From Myxococcales bacterium (GTDB taxonomy: Bacteria > Myxococcota_A > UBA9160 > UBA4427), in NCBI GenBank assembly GCA_022563535.1, contig JADFNE010000045.1:1-35322 (forward strand): a DNA stretch of 35,322 nt, in the 5' to 3' direction. Shown here one piece after another: positions 21,978-30,062 of the stretch. Below the pieces are notes generated by a model. The model saw nothing but the letters and a program-made list of their open reading frames with translations. It did no database searches and was not told the origin of the DNA. Both the position numbers and the translations under genes were made by a program. How positions within the stretch are numbered: position 1 is the stretch's first letter; every line of letters begins with the position of its first letter.

Positions 21978-23144
21978 TCAGGCTGCAGTTCTGGCACCCT
22001 GGCGGCGGTACAGCAGGTAGCCCATCAGGGTCGCTGCCATGGCGATGCCGATCGGGCCCATGGCCGAACCGGATCCAACCGGAAGGAGAATCAACCGAAC
22101 CCAGCCGCGGTTGGCGTTCTGACCGGTGAACGACCGTATGCTAAGTGCGCCCGAGACCATCTGGATGGTTCGTTGACCACCCCCGGTGAACGTGTTCCCA
22201 CCGGTAAGGGTGAAGGTCTCCGGTCCGCCAAGGGCGCCCGGAGCTTTGATGATGATCTTGCCCGTGGTCCACGGGAAGCCCTTGCTAGTTGCCGCGTTGA
22301 GGGGAGCGGCATTGAAGCCACCCTCCGGCGTCAGAGCCGGTCCAAAGTTGAAGACAGCCGGGGTGCCTGCAGCATTCAATAGGGCAGGGCCCGCTCCGGG
22401 AATCAAGGCGCCTATTGCTACTGCCGCGGGCGTTCCACCGGGGGTCAGCACGCTGGCTAGGGTAGCCGCGCGGCCGGGGCCCCCGACACCGGTCGGCAGC
22501 GCGTACAGGATCGCCGCTACACAACCTGCGGACGGGAAAGGCGCCGTCATTCCCGGATCATAAACCGTGTGGGTACACGGCGGGGGAACGCCAACGGCCG
22601 CGTAGATCGTCACTGCGGCGAGCGGAGATAGGCCGCTCGTGACCGCGTTGGGGCTCAGCGCGAACTGCGCGGGGCCACCGAACTTGCTGTTGAGCGAGTT
22701 CGAGTAAGTGATGCTCTGGCTCGTAAGAGCAGTGAACGTTGTCGTCGTGGCGCCGGTACGGGCACCCGTCGAGAATACGGCCGCCGCCGTGGGCCAGGTG
22801 TAGTTGAGGTTCGTCCCCACAGCATAAACTGCGGGGTTCGAAGCAAACACGCCGACCGTTTGCTGGGTAGCCACCCTCTTCATGGCAGCAGCCGGCACGG
22901 TGACTTTCTGCTGAAAGGCCATCGCAGTGGTTCCCACGACATTGACGGGTTGTGCCGTAATCAGCAGCGGGGGAAAAGCGGCACCAGTCTGCGCAACGGC
23001 AGCTTGAATCGGTAGAGCCAGCCCTTGGCCGACGTGGAGCTGAGCACCACCACCGATCAGTGAATAGTTTCTCGCTTGAGCGCTCCCGGCACACAAAATA
23101 CCGAGCATCATCGCAGCAAACGCCACACGCTTGAGCATTAACAT
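21978..23144 (-). CDS. Secreted protein with a variant exosortase-type C-terminal tail
   Basis: The 388-residue protein follows an excellent AAGGAG seven bases before the ATG. It has a cleaved signal ending AQA, then a Gly/Ala/Thr/Pro-rich body with very few charges. The last ~115 residues (FPWTTGKIIIK...ETFTLTGGNTFTGGGQRTIQMVSG) are homologous to the same region of the PEP-CTERM protein at 8453. The C-terminus is tripartite: LPVGSGSAMGP, a hydrophobic helix (IGIAMAATLMGYLLY) and basic RRQGAR. The canonical PEP is thus replaced by a Gly/Ser motif, as in the non-PEP sorting signals known for other exosortase or rhombosortase classes. A near-consensus sigma-54 promoter precedes it and hairpins follow it. 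Function is unknown; surface or matrix placement is inferred. Confidence 0.8.
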   Translation of the reverse strand: MLMLKRVAFAAMMLGILCAGSAQARNYSLIGGGAQLHVGQGLALPIQAAVAQTGAAFPPLLITAQPVNVVGTTAMAFQQKVTVPAAAMKRVATQQTVGVFASNPAVYAVGTNLNYTWPTAAAVFSTGARTGATTTTFTALTSQSITYSNSLNSKFGGPAQFALSPNAVTSGLSPLAAVTIYAAVGVPPPCTHTVYDPGMTAPFPSAGCVAAILYALPTGVGGPGRAATLASVLTPGGTPAAVAIGALIPGAGPALLNAAGTPAVFNFGPALTPEGGFNAAPLNAATSKGFPWTTGKIIIKAPGALGGPETFTLTGGNTFTGGGQRTIQMVSGALSIRSFTGQNANRGWVRLILLPVGSGSAMGPIGIAMAATLMGYLLYRRQGARTAA

Positions 23145-23218
23145 GAAATCTCCTTCTGAATCGAACTTGTAGATGCACCGTGAAGTCGGGCTCTAGCTCT
23201 TGAAGCTACCCTCGGTAC

Positions 23219-23234
23219 AGCAAATTCCGTGCCC
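23219..23234 (-). promoter_or_regulatory. Sigma-54 (-24/-12) promoter for the CTERM-type gene
   Basis: On the minus strand GGGCACGGAATTTGCT matches TGGCACG-N4-TTGCW at every defined position except the first base. The invariant GG and GC are ten bases apart, as required. It lies 75-90 bases before the start codon at 23144, predicting an mRNA start near 23208. A short palindrome GGAGA-ag-TCTCC at 23317-23328 is ~85-95 bases upstream and could be an enhancer-binding site. Confidence 0.7.
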
Positions 23235-23352
23235 TATCTGCCATCCTGGAAAAGTATCAATAAATAATGTAAAAACAGTAGCTTAGGGCAGTACTGGCAT
23301 TCACTTTCGGGCGTCCGGAGAAGTCTCCAGGAAACAAAATTCAGTAACTGGG

Positions 23353-23380
23353 AAAAAACTTACCCCTGACTTTGAGTCAG
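23353..23380 (-). terminator. Weak intrinsic terminator after the TPR lipoprotein gene
   Basis: On the minus strand CTGACT-caa-AGTCAG forms a 6-bp stem about 32 bases beyond the TPR gene stop. Seven bases then separate it from TTTTTT. The stem is short and the spacing long, so efficiency is doubtful. Confidence 0.4.
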
Positions 23381-23411
23381 TATTTTGGCCTCACGACGGG
23401 TGCTTTTTGCA

Positions 23412-25748
23412 TCAGGCTTCGGGTTCTTCGACCGGTCGAGAATCGGATTTCGCGGCCGCGGACTCGCGGAGCACTTCGGCGCGGCGGCTGGCCTCGGCGG
23501 CCTCCTCCGTGTTGCCCCGTTTGGCGTAGACCTGGCTCAGCAGCCCGTGCGCATCCGCGCCGCCGCCAAAGCGCACGGCGCGCTTCGCCCGCTCCAGGGT
23601 ACGAGGGGTATCCACACCCTGCTGTAGGTCCAGGCGGACCTGAGTCATCGCTGCGTCAATCTCGAAGGGATGTTCCCCGAGCAGACGATCGAGTCGCTCG
23701 CGGGCCCCGTCCAACTCGCCCATGTCGATGAGCACGCGGACGGCCGCCATCGCGTGATCGGGATTGGACGAATCGATCGCGGCGGCTCGGTCGAAGTAGG
23801 CCAGCGCCTGCTCGGGATTGTCGGCCGCCTCGAGGCGTCCGAGGCCACTCAGCGCGTAGGCGTTTCTGGGCCCCAATTCCAGGGCTCGCAGATAAACTGC
23901 AAGTGTGGATTCCCTGGGCGCACCCGACATTTCGAGATCGAGTGCACGGATGTCCTCGAAGCTGCTGAACTCTGGTTGGCTGTCGAGTACCTTTTGGAGT
24001 CGGCTCGAAAAATCGCCTGGCGATCCGGCCGCGTGGGAGTAACGAACCAAATTGCGCAGGGCAGGAACAAATCGGGGATCCCCGTAGTCGACGCCCGGCG
24101 CGCGCGCCAGCATGCTGGCCGCCGCGGCGGGTCCGGCCCTCTCTTCTAGACCCTCGGCCGCGCGCGCCAGGCCCAAACCCGCCCAGGCTGGGTAACTTGC
24201 CTCGATATTCTCGAGTGTCTCGGCGATACCGGCCATATTGCCGCCCCTGCCTGAGAGGTACACCGAGAGGAGCATCGCATCGATATCGAGCGGCGCCTGT
24301 TCCACGCCGACGTAGAGCATCTGAATGGCTGCAGCCAGCCCGCCTCCTGCCAGCAAGAGCCTTGCTCCACGCGCGCGCGCGTCCGTCGCCCCGGGTGAGA
24401 TTCGTACCGCATAGCGATAGTCCTCGAGGGCCCGCTCAAACTCTCCGACGTCCTCGGCCGCCCGCGCCGAGTAGTAACGGGCCCAGGTATTGTCGGGCCA
24501 GAGCTTCAGGGCTTCGCTGAACTCGCTGAGCGCGAGCCGGGCGTTGCCTCTCTCCTGGGCGACGCGCGCGCGAATGAGTCGCCGATGCGCTTCGACCGGA
24601 AGATCCTCCGCAACCTCGAGGGCGCGCTCGAGGCGATTGGCCAGGATCAGCGCGTCAGCACGTTCGAAGAGCAGTTCGGGGTAGGCCGCGTCCTGTTCGA
24701 GCGCGAGTTCGACCGCCCGCTCGAGCGCGTCCGCGGCGGCCTCATGCTCGCCCATACTCTTGCGTAGCTTGGCCAGATCGGACCAGGCGATAGCCACGAG
24801 TTCCACCGGCTCGGTTTGTGTCGCCTCGGTCAGCAGCGCTTCGGCCTCGGCCGCCTTCCCCGACAGGCGCAGACGATCGGCGAGCAAGTTTCGATACTCG
24901 CGAGAGTTCGGTTGATCAGCCAGCGCCGCGCGGACGATCGAGAGTGACCGTTCGTGTTCCCCCTGCCCGTCATAGAAGACGAGCGCGTTGGTCAAGACCT
25001 CCGCATCAGTGGGATAGCTCTCGAGGCAGCGCTCCCACGTCTTTCGCGTTTTGTCCAGATCCCCAGCGTGTTCTTCGAAGGCCGCGGTCGTCGAGCAGTG
25101 CCAGGCGAGAACGCGCACTGTACCCTTGAGCTCTTTCAGCATCTCGCCCGCTGCGGCGAGATCGGCGCTGGCTTCCTCGAAACGTCCCAGATCCAGTAGC
25201 GCCAGAATCCGAGGTTCGTAGGCCTCGATCGCATTCGGATCAATTTCTAGCAGTCGATTCGCGGTTTCGAGGGCCTTTGCGGGATCCTTCTTCCAGTACG
25301 CATACGCATTCGCACGCACCAGGAGCGCACGCTTGTTGTCGGGTTCAATTTCGAGAATGCGATCGGTCAGCGCCACCACTTCGTTGAAGTCCCGACTCGC
25401 CAGGGCGAAATGGGCGAGCTGTTGTCCCGCCAGGATCAACCAGTCGGGATGTTTCATCGCCTTGCGCAACGACCAACTCGCGATGTGTTGCTGCCTCGTC
25501 AGCATCAGCGCCCTGCCGTATAGAAAATTGGCTTCTGGATCATCCGGTCGGGTCTTGAGCAGGGCCCGGAGCGGCTGGATGGACCCCGCATGATCCCCCG
25601 CCAACTGTTGCGCACGGATTGCCGTCAGCGAGTCTTCCGCACGGTCTTCACCGCATCCCGCCAGGATACAGAGGCCGAACAACAAGCAGAGGATTTGAGA
25701 AAGGAGGCGGACAGCGGACGGCTGAATGGGGGGTCTATCACGATGCAT
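23412..25748 (-). CDS. Large TPR-repeat lipoprotein, PrsT-like
   Basis: The 778-residue protein has a signal peptide with lipobox L-A-G-C32, and the rest is TPR-type helical repeats. Examples are AGSIQPLRALLKTRPDDPEANFLYGRALM, FNEVVALTDRILEIEPDNKRALLVRANAYAYWK, FERALEDYRYAVRISPGATDARARGARLLL and PEQALAYFDRAAAIDSSNPDHAMAAVRVL. Size, lipobox and repeat load match PrsT, the TPR lipoprotein of PEP-CTERM/exosortase loci, and an exosortase-type substrate is encoded next to it. I see no diagnostic residue that proves PrsT over a generic TPR lipoprotein. It is divergent from the sulfatase-fold gene with only 42 bases between starts, so they share a control region. Confidence 0.75.
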   Translation of the reverse strand: MHRDRPPIQPSAVRLLSQILCLLFGLCILAGCGEDRAEDSLTAIRAQQLAGDHAGSIQPLRALLKTRPDDPEANFLYGRALMLTRQQHIASWSLRKAMKHPDWLILAGQQLAHFALASRDFNEVVALTDRILEIEPDNKRALLVRANAYAYWKKDPAKALETANRLLEIDPNAIEAYEPRILALLDLGRFEEASADLAAAGEMLKELKGTVRVLAWHCSTTAAFEEHAGDLDKTRKTWERCLESYPTDAEVLTNALVFYDGQGEHERSLSIVRAALADQPNSREYRNLLADRLRLSGKAAEAEALLTEATQTEPVELVAIAWSDLAKLRKSMGEHEAAADALERAVELALEQDAAYPELLFERADALILANRLERALEVAEDLPVEAHRRLIRARVAQERGNARLALSEFSEALKLWPDNTWARYYSARAAEDVGEFERALEDYRYAVRISPGATDARARGARLLLAGGGLAAAIQMLYVGVEQAPLDIDAMLLSVYLSGRGGNMAGIAETLENIEASYPAWAGLGLARAAEGLEERAGPAAAASMLARAPGVDYGDPRFVPALRNLVRYSHAAGSPGDFSSRLQKVLDSQPEFSSFEDIRALDLEMSGAPRESTLAVYLRALELGPRNAYALSGLGRLEAADNPEQALAYFDRAAAIDSSNPDHAMAAVRVLIDMGELDGARERLDRLLGEHPFEIDAAMTQVRLDLQQGVDTPRTLERAKRAVRFGGGADAHGLLSQVYAKRGNTEEAAEASRRAEVLRESAAAKSDSRPVEEPEA

Positions 25749-25790
25749 CGCTGCAGGTTAGGCGACAACACACGACGATAACCAGGGGCA

Positions 25791-27236
25791 TTGCGCTATA
25801 TTCCTCCCGTGCCCAACCGACTGCTGGACCAGCGCTGGCCTTGGACTGCCATGGCAATTCTACTGCTGGTCTTTGTCATCGCAGTCATCGCACTGACACT
25901 CTTCGAGCATCGAGTTGGCGGTGATTGGGACAGTCGCCCGGTCGGAGACGCCGAGGACGTGGCCGCGTTGGCCAACCGGGACGACGTGAACGTCCTGTTT
26001 ATCCTGATCGACACGATGCGCGCCGAACGGCTCGGCAGCTACGGATACGAACGAGACACCAGTCCAGTGATCGACCGCCTGGCTGCCTCGGGCATTCGCT
26101 TTGAGCGCCACCTTGCGCAGTCCACCTGGACCAAGACCTCGATGGCCTCGCTCTGGACGGGCCTGTTGCCTACGCACACGGGCATCAGCCGCTTCGACCA
26201 CGTGATTCCCGAAGCCGCCAACATGGCCGTCGAGGTGTTTCGAAACGCGGGTTTTTTGACGGTCGGGCTCTACCGCAATGGCTGGGTCGCTCCGACCTTC
26301 GGCTTCGACCAGGGCTTCGCGATCTACCAAAGGCCCGGGCCCGCCCCAATGGCCCCGGGGATCCGGCGCGAGAATCCGACGGTGTCCGACAGAAGCACCG
26401 ACGAAGGGATCTTCGAGGCTGCTGTCGAGTTCCTGCGCGTCAACGCCAACGAGCGATTCTTTCTCTATATCCACCTGATGGACCTTCACGAGTACATCTA
26501 CGACGAACATTCCGCGCTCTTCGGCTCGAGCTACTCGGACGTCTACGACAACTCGATTCGCTGGACGGACGACTCGATCGGAATCATGCTCGAGCGCCTG
26601 GGCATGCTTGGCCTGCTCGACAAGACCGTGATCGCGATTGCCTCGGACCATGGCGAAGCCTTCCTCGAGCGCGGCTTCGAAGGCCATGCGCGCAGGGTCT
26701 TCCGCGAGACGACCGAGGTCCCGTTCTTGATCTCGCTGCCATTCCGATTGGAGCCTGGGGTCGAAGTAAAGACGCGCACAGCGAACGTCGACATCTGGCC
26801 CACGATCTTCGAACTCCTGGGACTCGAGTCGCCGACCGAGATCGACGGTCGCTCGCGCATGCCCGATATCGCAGCGGAACTGTCGGGAATCCCATTGGAC
26901 GACAAGGTGCGTGTTTCAATTGCCGATCTCGACCAGAATTGGGCAAAGCGCGACAGCGAGCCGTTGCCCACCATCGCGGTGGTCGAGGGACCCTACCGCT
27001 ACGTGCGAGTGGCGCACGAAGGTGAAGAAGAGGCCACCGAGGTGCTCTTCGATGCTCGGGAAGATCCCCTTGAACGAGTCGACCAATCAGAAGCAGAACC
27101 CGAAACGTTGGCGAGAATGCGAGCGGCGGCCGACGAATACCGGGCTCAGCAGCCCAGCTGGGGCGACTCGCCGACGCGCGAACTAGGAGAACTCGAACTC
27201 AACCTGCTGCGTGCGCTCGGTTACCAAGTCGAGTGA
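25791..27236 (+). CDS. Sulfatase-fold (alkaline phosphatase superfamily) membrane protein with Thr at the nucleophile site
   Basis: From TTG 25791 the product is 481 residues; GTG 25809 or ATG 25851 are possible starts and all keep the N-terminal membrane anchor (AILLLVFVIAVIALTLF). The metal-binding opening is NVLFILIDTMRAERLGSYGY (D74-T75), and later blocks are ASDHGEAF and GFEGHAR. In classical sulfatases the formylglycine motif C/S-x-P-x-R precedes ASLLTG; here the aligned residues are T114-K-T-S-M-ASLWTG, so both the Cys/Ser and the Arg are missing. Thr is the nucleophile in phosphoethanolamine transferases and LtaS of the same superfamily, so this may be a phosphotransferase or phosphodiesterase acting on envelope polymers. 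A catalytically dead protein is the alternative. It faces outward from the membrane. Confidence 0.82.
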   Translation: MRYIPPVPNRLLDQRWPWTAMAILLLVFVIAVIALTLFEHRVGGDWDSRPVGDAEDVAALANRDDVNVLFILIDTMRAERLGSYGYERDTSPVIDRLAASGIRFERHLAQSTWTKTSMASLWTGLLPTHTGISRFDHVIPEAANMAVEVFRNAGFLTVGLYRNGWVAPTFGFDQGFAIYQRPGPAPMAPGIRRENPTVSDRSTDEGIFEAAVEFLRVNANERFFLYIHLMDLHEYIYDEHSALFGSSYSDVYDNSIRWTDDSIGIMLERLGMLGLLDKTVIAIASDHGEAFLERGFEGHARRVFRETTEVPFLISLPFRLEPGVEVKTRTANVDIWPTIFELLGLESPTEIDGRSRMPDIAAELSGIPLDDKVRVSIADLDQNWAKRDSEPLPTIAVVEGPYRYVRVAHEGEEEATEVLFDAREDPLERVDQSEAEPETLARMRAAADEYRAQQPSWGDSPTRELGELELNLLRALGYQVE

Positions 27237-27266
27237 TTGTGGCAGCCGGCACGGAGGGCCACCGCG

Positions 27267-29978
27267 TCAGAACGTGACGCTCAGCTTGCCCCCGTAGGTA
27301 AACGGGTCGCCCACGAAGTAAATCGAGGTCTGATTGAACGTGGTGCCGTCAAAGGCGAAAGTCTTGTAGGACTGGTTCGTCAAGTTGCGCGCCCAGCCGG
27401 CGATCTCGAAGCGGCCGCTCGTCGGTCGATACGTCAGCTGCGCATTGTGAATCCAGAAGGCCGGCTGAGCCACCGTGTTGTTGGGCAGAGATTGGATGTT
27501 GTCGACATTGGGGAGGCCCACGCCCTCGGTGGCATCGTAGAAGGTCTTGTCGGTCCAGGCGCCGTCGTAGCGGAGGCTGAGCGAACCCAACCGTCCGAGC
27601 TCGAGGGTCTGCTCCCCTGTAATGCTGACCTTGTACCTCGGGGCATTCGGCAGCTGATTGCCCGTGTTCTGAAGCTCGCGATTGACGATAACCTGCTGGC
27701 CCATTACGCCAATGATGTCCTGCTGAATCTGCACGAAGTCAAGAAACCGGCTCTCGAGCCAGCCAAAGCGAACGTTGAGGAAGGAGCCGTCCCAGGGTCG
27801 CGCGACAGCGTCGACCTCGACCCCATAGACCTCGACTGACTCCGCATTCACGATGACGAATTCGGGCTGGCCACCGACGAATTGCTGTGCGATAAAGAGT
27901 TGGTACCCGTCGTAGGTGTAATGAAAGAAGGACCCGCCGAGATTGAAACGACCGTCGAACCAACTTCCTTCGATGCCTGTCTCGAAGGAGTCGATCGTTT
28001 CCTCGTCCGCGACCGAGACGCCCTGCTCAGGCGAACTCGTGGCGTTATACGTTCCGGGCTTCCAGCCTCGCGTGTACTTCCAGAAGACGTGTGTGTCATC
28101 CCGGAAGCGGTATGTGAGACGAATCGTGCCTGTCGGTTTTTGCCACACGTCGTCTAGCATTTCGATGCGTGGTGAAGGGATCCCGGGTGAGTTCAGCACG
28201 TAGTCGAGCTTCTTTCGTTCCCAGTTGTATCGTACGCCGCCATCGAGGGTGAAAACGCTCCAGAAGTCAAAAGCGACTCGCGCGTGGGCCGCTGCACTCC
28301 AGACGTCCTGGACATAATCGCGCCGGCCAACCCCGAAAGCAGCGGCTTGTCCAAATTCGTTTACTACGGCGACGTCGAGTTCTTCGCGCAGGAACCAACT
28401 GCCCAGGTCCCAGCGAATCTGGCCCTCCGAGCCGATCACACCGTCGAGCTTGACGTCCTGGTAAATTTGCCAACCCTCGTCATCGGTAATGATCTGGAAG
28501 AGAGTCTCTGGGGAAAAATCGAGATCGAGATCGATTGTTCGGTCATAAGAGTCATAGCTGGTCACCGTCTTGAGGGTCATTCCCGTAGGCAACACGATCT
28601 CGCCCTTCAGGTAGGCGCCATAGGTGTCGTTCGTCGTTGAACCGGTCCGGTTGAAATCACCTTCCCAGGGCTTGGAGTCGAGCTTGCGCGCCAGCTCTTC
28701 GGCGAGCTGGATCTTCGCGTTGTTGTTCGAAACTTTGTCGACCGAAGTAGAGCATTTGCCGAACGGCTTGTCTGGATAGGCTCTATTACACGGGGCCAAC
28801 TCTTCCAGCCGCCGCCGAATCTCGGGCGCCTGGTACCCTACACCGGCCAGCCCCTGCTTGGTGCCGAGAAGGCCCAAAATCTGCGTGCCCCCATCCTCAA
28901 TCCTGCCGCAGTTTTCGACGTCGAGACAGTAGAAGCCGCTCGTCCCGATGGACTGCCCGAGGCGGCTCAATTCGTCGCGCCTGGATCCGTGCCCGTTCAA
29001 GAGCCAACTCATGTCCAGCGTCGGGCGGAAAAGCAGCGTACCGCGTGCGGCCCAGTTACTGATGTCGTTCACGCGATCGGCGAGGCCGACCGGGATGTCG
29101 GAGATCCGGGGTAATTGTGGAGGACCCTGGAATGCGACGGGCTCGCCGCAGATCGACCAGGGCGCGTCAGTATTTCGAAGCCCGAGCACAATCGTGGTCG
29201 CTCGTGTTGGTACCGGGACCCGGTCGGCGAAAGCTGGCGCATTGCCACAGCGATTTTTCATCGTGCCGTCCCGTTCAGTCACGCGAAACGCAACCCGGGC
29301 GGCGAGGATGTCCTCGAAGAGCGGTGCTTCGAAGGCGCCCTCGATGTCCATGTAGTCGAAGTTGCCCAGGTCGGCACGCAAGTAACCACCGACCTCGCCC
29401 GTGGGCCTGGCGGCATAAATCTTGATGGCACCCGCCGATGCGTTGCGGGCCAGACCGGTGCCCTGCGGGCCACGCAACACTGTCACGCCCTCGATGTCAA
29501 AGAGGGTTGAAAGCTGAAGCGCGGGTGCGTTTCGCGCGACGCCATCCTCGTAGATCGCAACGGCGCCGGTGGAGTTGGAATTGAAGTCGTTCAGGCCGAC
29601 GCCGCGGATAAAGAATGTCGGCGTCGTTGCACCCGAAGTGACGATCTCGAGATTGGGTGTGAATGCGGCGACGTCCGATATGTCCTGCGCACCGAGTGCC
29701 GCGAGATCCTCGGCGCCGAAGCCGGTGACCGAGTCGGCGGTTTCGAAGTCGGCCGAGGTAACGGACGCTCCGGCACGCACCACGATCTCTTCGATTCCGG
29801 AGGGCGGCGGCTCGTTGGAGGGCGATTCCTGGGCGCCCGCCAAGCCGGCGGCGAAGCACGCAACCAGGCAGAACGCGACGGTGAGCACCCCGCGAAAGAC
29901 CTCCACACAGTGGCCCGGTCGCCCGCTCCGCCCCTTCGCTCGCGGTCTGGGCCATACTTCCATCATGCGACTATACAT
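27267..29978 (-). CDS. TonB-dependent outer-membrane receptor
   Basis: The 903-residue protein has a signal peptide ending AGA|QES; ATGs at 29966 and 29963 are alternative starts. It opens with a TonB-box-like I-E-E-I-V-V-R-A, then a plug domain with DISDVAAFTPNLEI, PTFFIRGVGLNDFNSNSTGAVAIYEDGV, DIEGVTVLRGPQGTGLARNASAGAI. The remaining ~700 residues form the 22-stranded barrel, including DTYGAYLKGEIVLP, TGTIRLTYRFRDDTHVFWKYTRGWKPGTYN and a terminal GGKLSVTF ending in Phe. This is the broad substrate group common in marine and soil bacteria whose ligands range from siderophores to glycans, sterols and aromatics. Cys pairs within the early loops (KNRCGNAP/SICGEP, CLDVENCGR) suggest disulfides. 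The ligand is unknown; energy would come from the TonB operon 1.2-5 kb away. Confidence 0.93.
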   Translation of the reverse strand: MYSRMMEVWPRPRAKGRSGRPGHCVEVFRGVLTVAFCLVACFAAGLAGAQESPSNEPPPSGIEEIVVRAGASVTSADFETADSVTGFGAEDLAALGAQDISDVAAFTPNLEIVTSGATTPTFFIRGVGLNDFNSNSTGAVAIYEDGVARNAPALQLSTLFDIEGVTVLRGPQGTGLARNASAGAIKIYAARPTGEVGGYLRADLGNFDYMDIEGAFEAPLFEDILAARVAFRVTERDGTMKNRCGNAPAFADRVPVPTRATTIVLGLRNTDAPWSICGEPVAFQGPPQLPRISDIPVGLADRVNDISNWAARGTLLFRPTLDMSWLLNGHGSRRDELSRLGQSIGTSGFYCLDVENCGRIEDGGTQILGLLGTKQGLAGVGYQAPEIRRRLEELAPCNRAYPDKPFGKCSTSVDKVSNNNAKIQLAEELARKLDSKPWEGDFNRTGSTTNDTYGAYLKGEIVLPTGMTLKTVTSYDSYDRTIDLDLDFSPETLFQIITDDEGWQIYQDVKLDGVIGSEGQIRWDLGSWFLREELDVAVVNEFGQAAAFGVGRRDYVQDVWSAAAHARVAFDFWSVFTLDGGVRYNWERKKLDYVLNSPGIPSPRIEMLDDVWQKPTGTIRLTYRFRDDTHVFWKYTRGWKPGTYNATSSPEQGVSVADEETIDSFETGIEGSWFDGRFNLGGSFFHYTYDGYQLFIAQQFVGGQPEFVIVNAESVEVYGVEVDAVARPWDGSFLNVRFGWLESRFLDFVQIQQDIIGVMGQQVIVNRELQNTGNQLPNAPRYKVSITGEQTLELGRLGSLSLRYDGAWTDKTFYDATEGVGLPNVDNIQSLPNNTVAQPAFWIHNAQLTYRPTSGRFEIAGWARNLTNQSYKTFAFDGTTFNQTSIYFVGDPFTYGGKLSVTF

Positions 29979-30062
29979 CAGAGTGCTTATGGCCCCGAGT
30001 CAGAAACGGATCGCGCAGTTCTTTGCAAACCCACTTGCCAAAACATACCCGCGCGTCCTAGT

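Noticed and set aside
27237-27266. Short GTGGC/GCCAC hairpin between the convergent sulfatase-fold and receptor genes as a bidirectional terminator
   Set aside because: A 5-bp stem with a long loop and no T-run on either side.
30030-30050. TGGCAAG...TTTGCA on the minus strand upstream of the TonB-dependent receptor as a sigma-54 promoter
   Set aside because: The GG and GC elements are 11 bases apart instead of 10; sigma-54 does not tolerate this.
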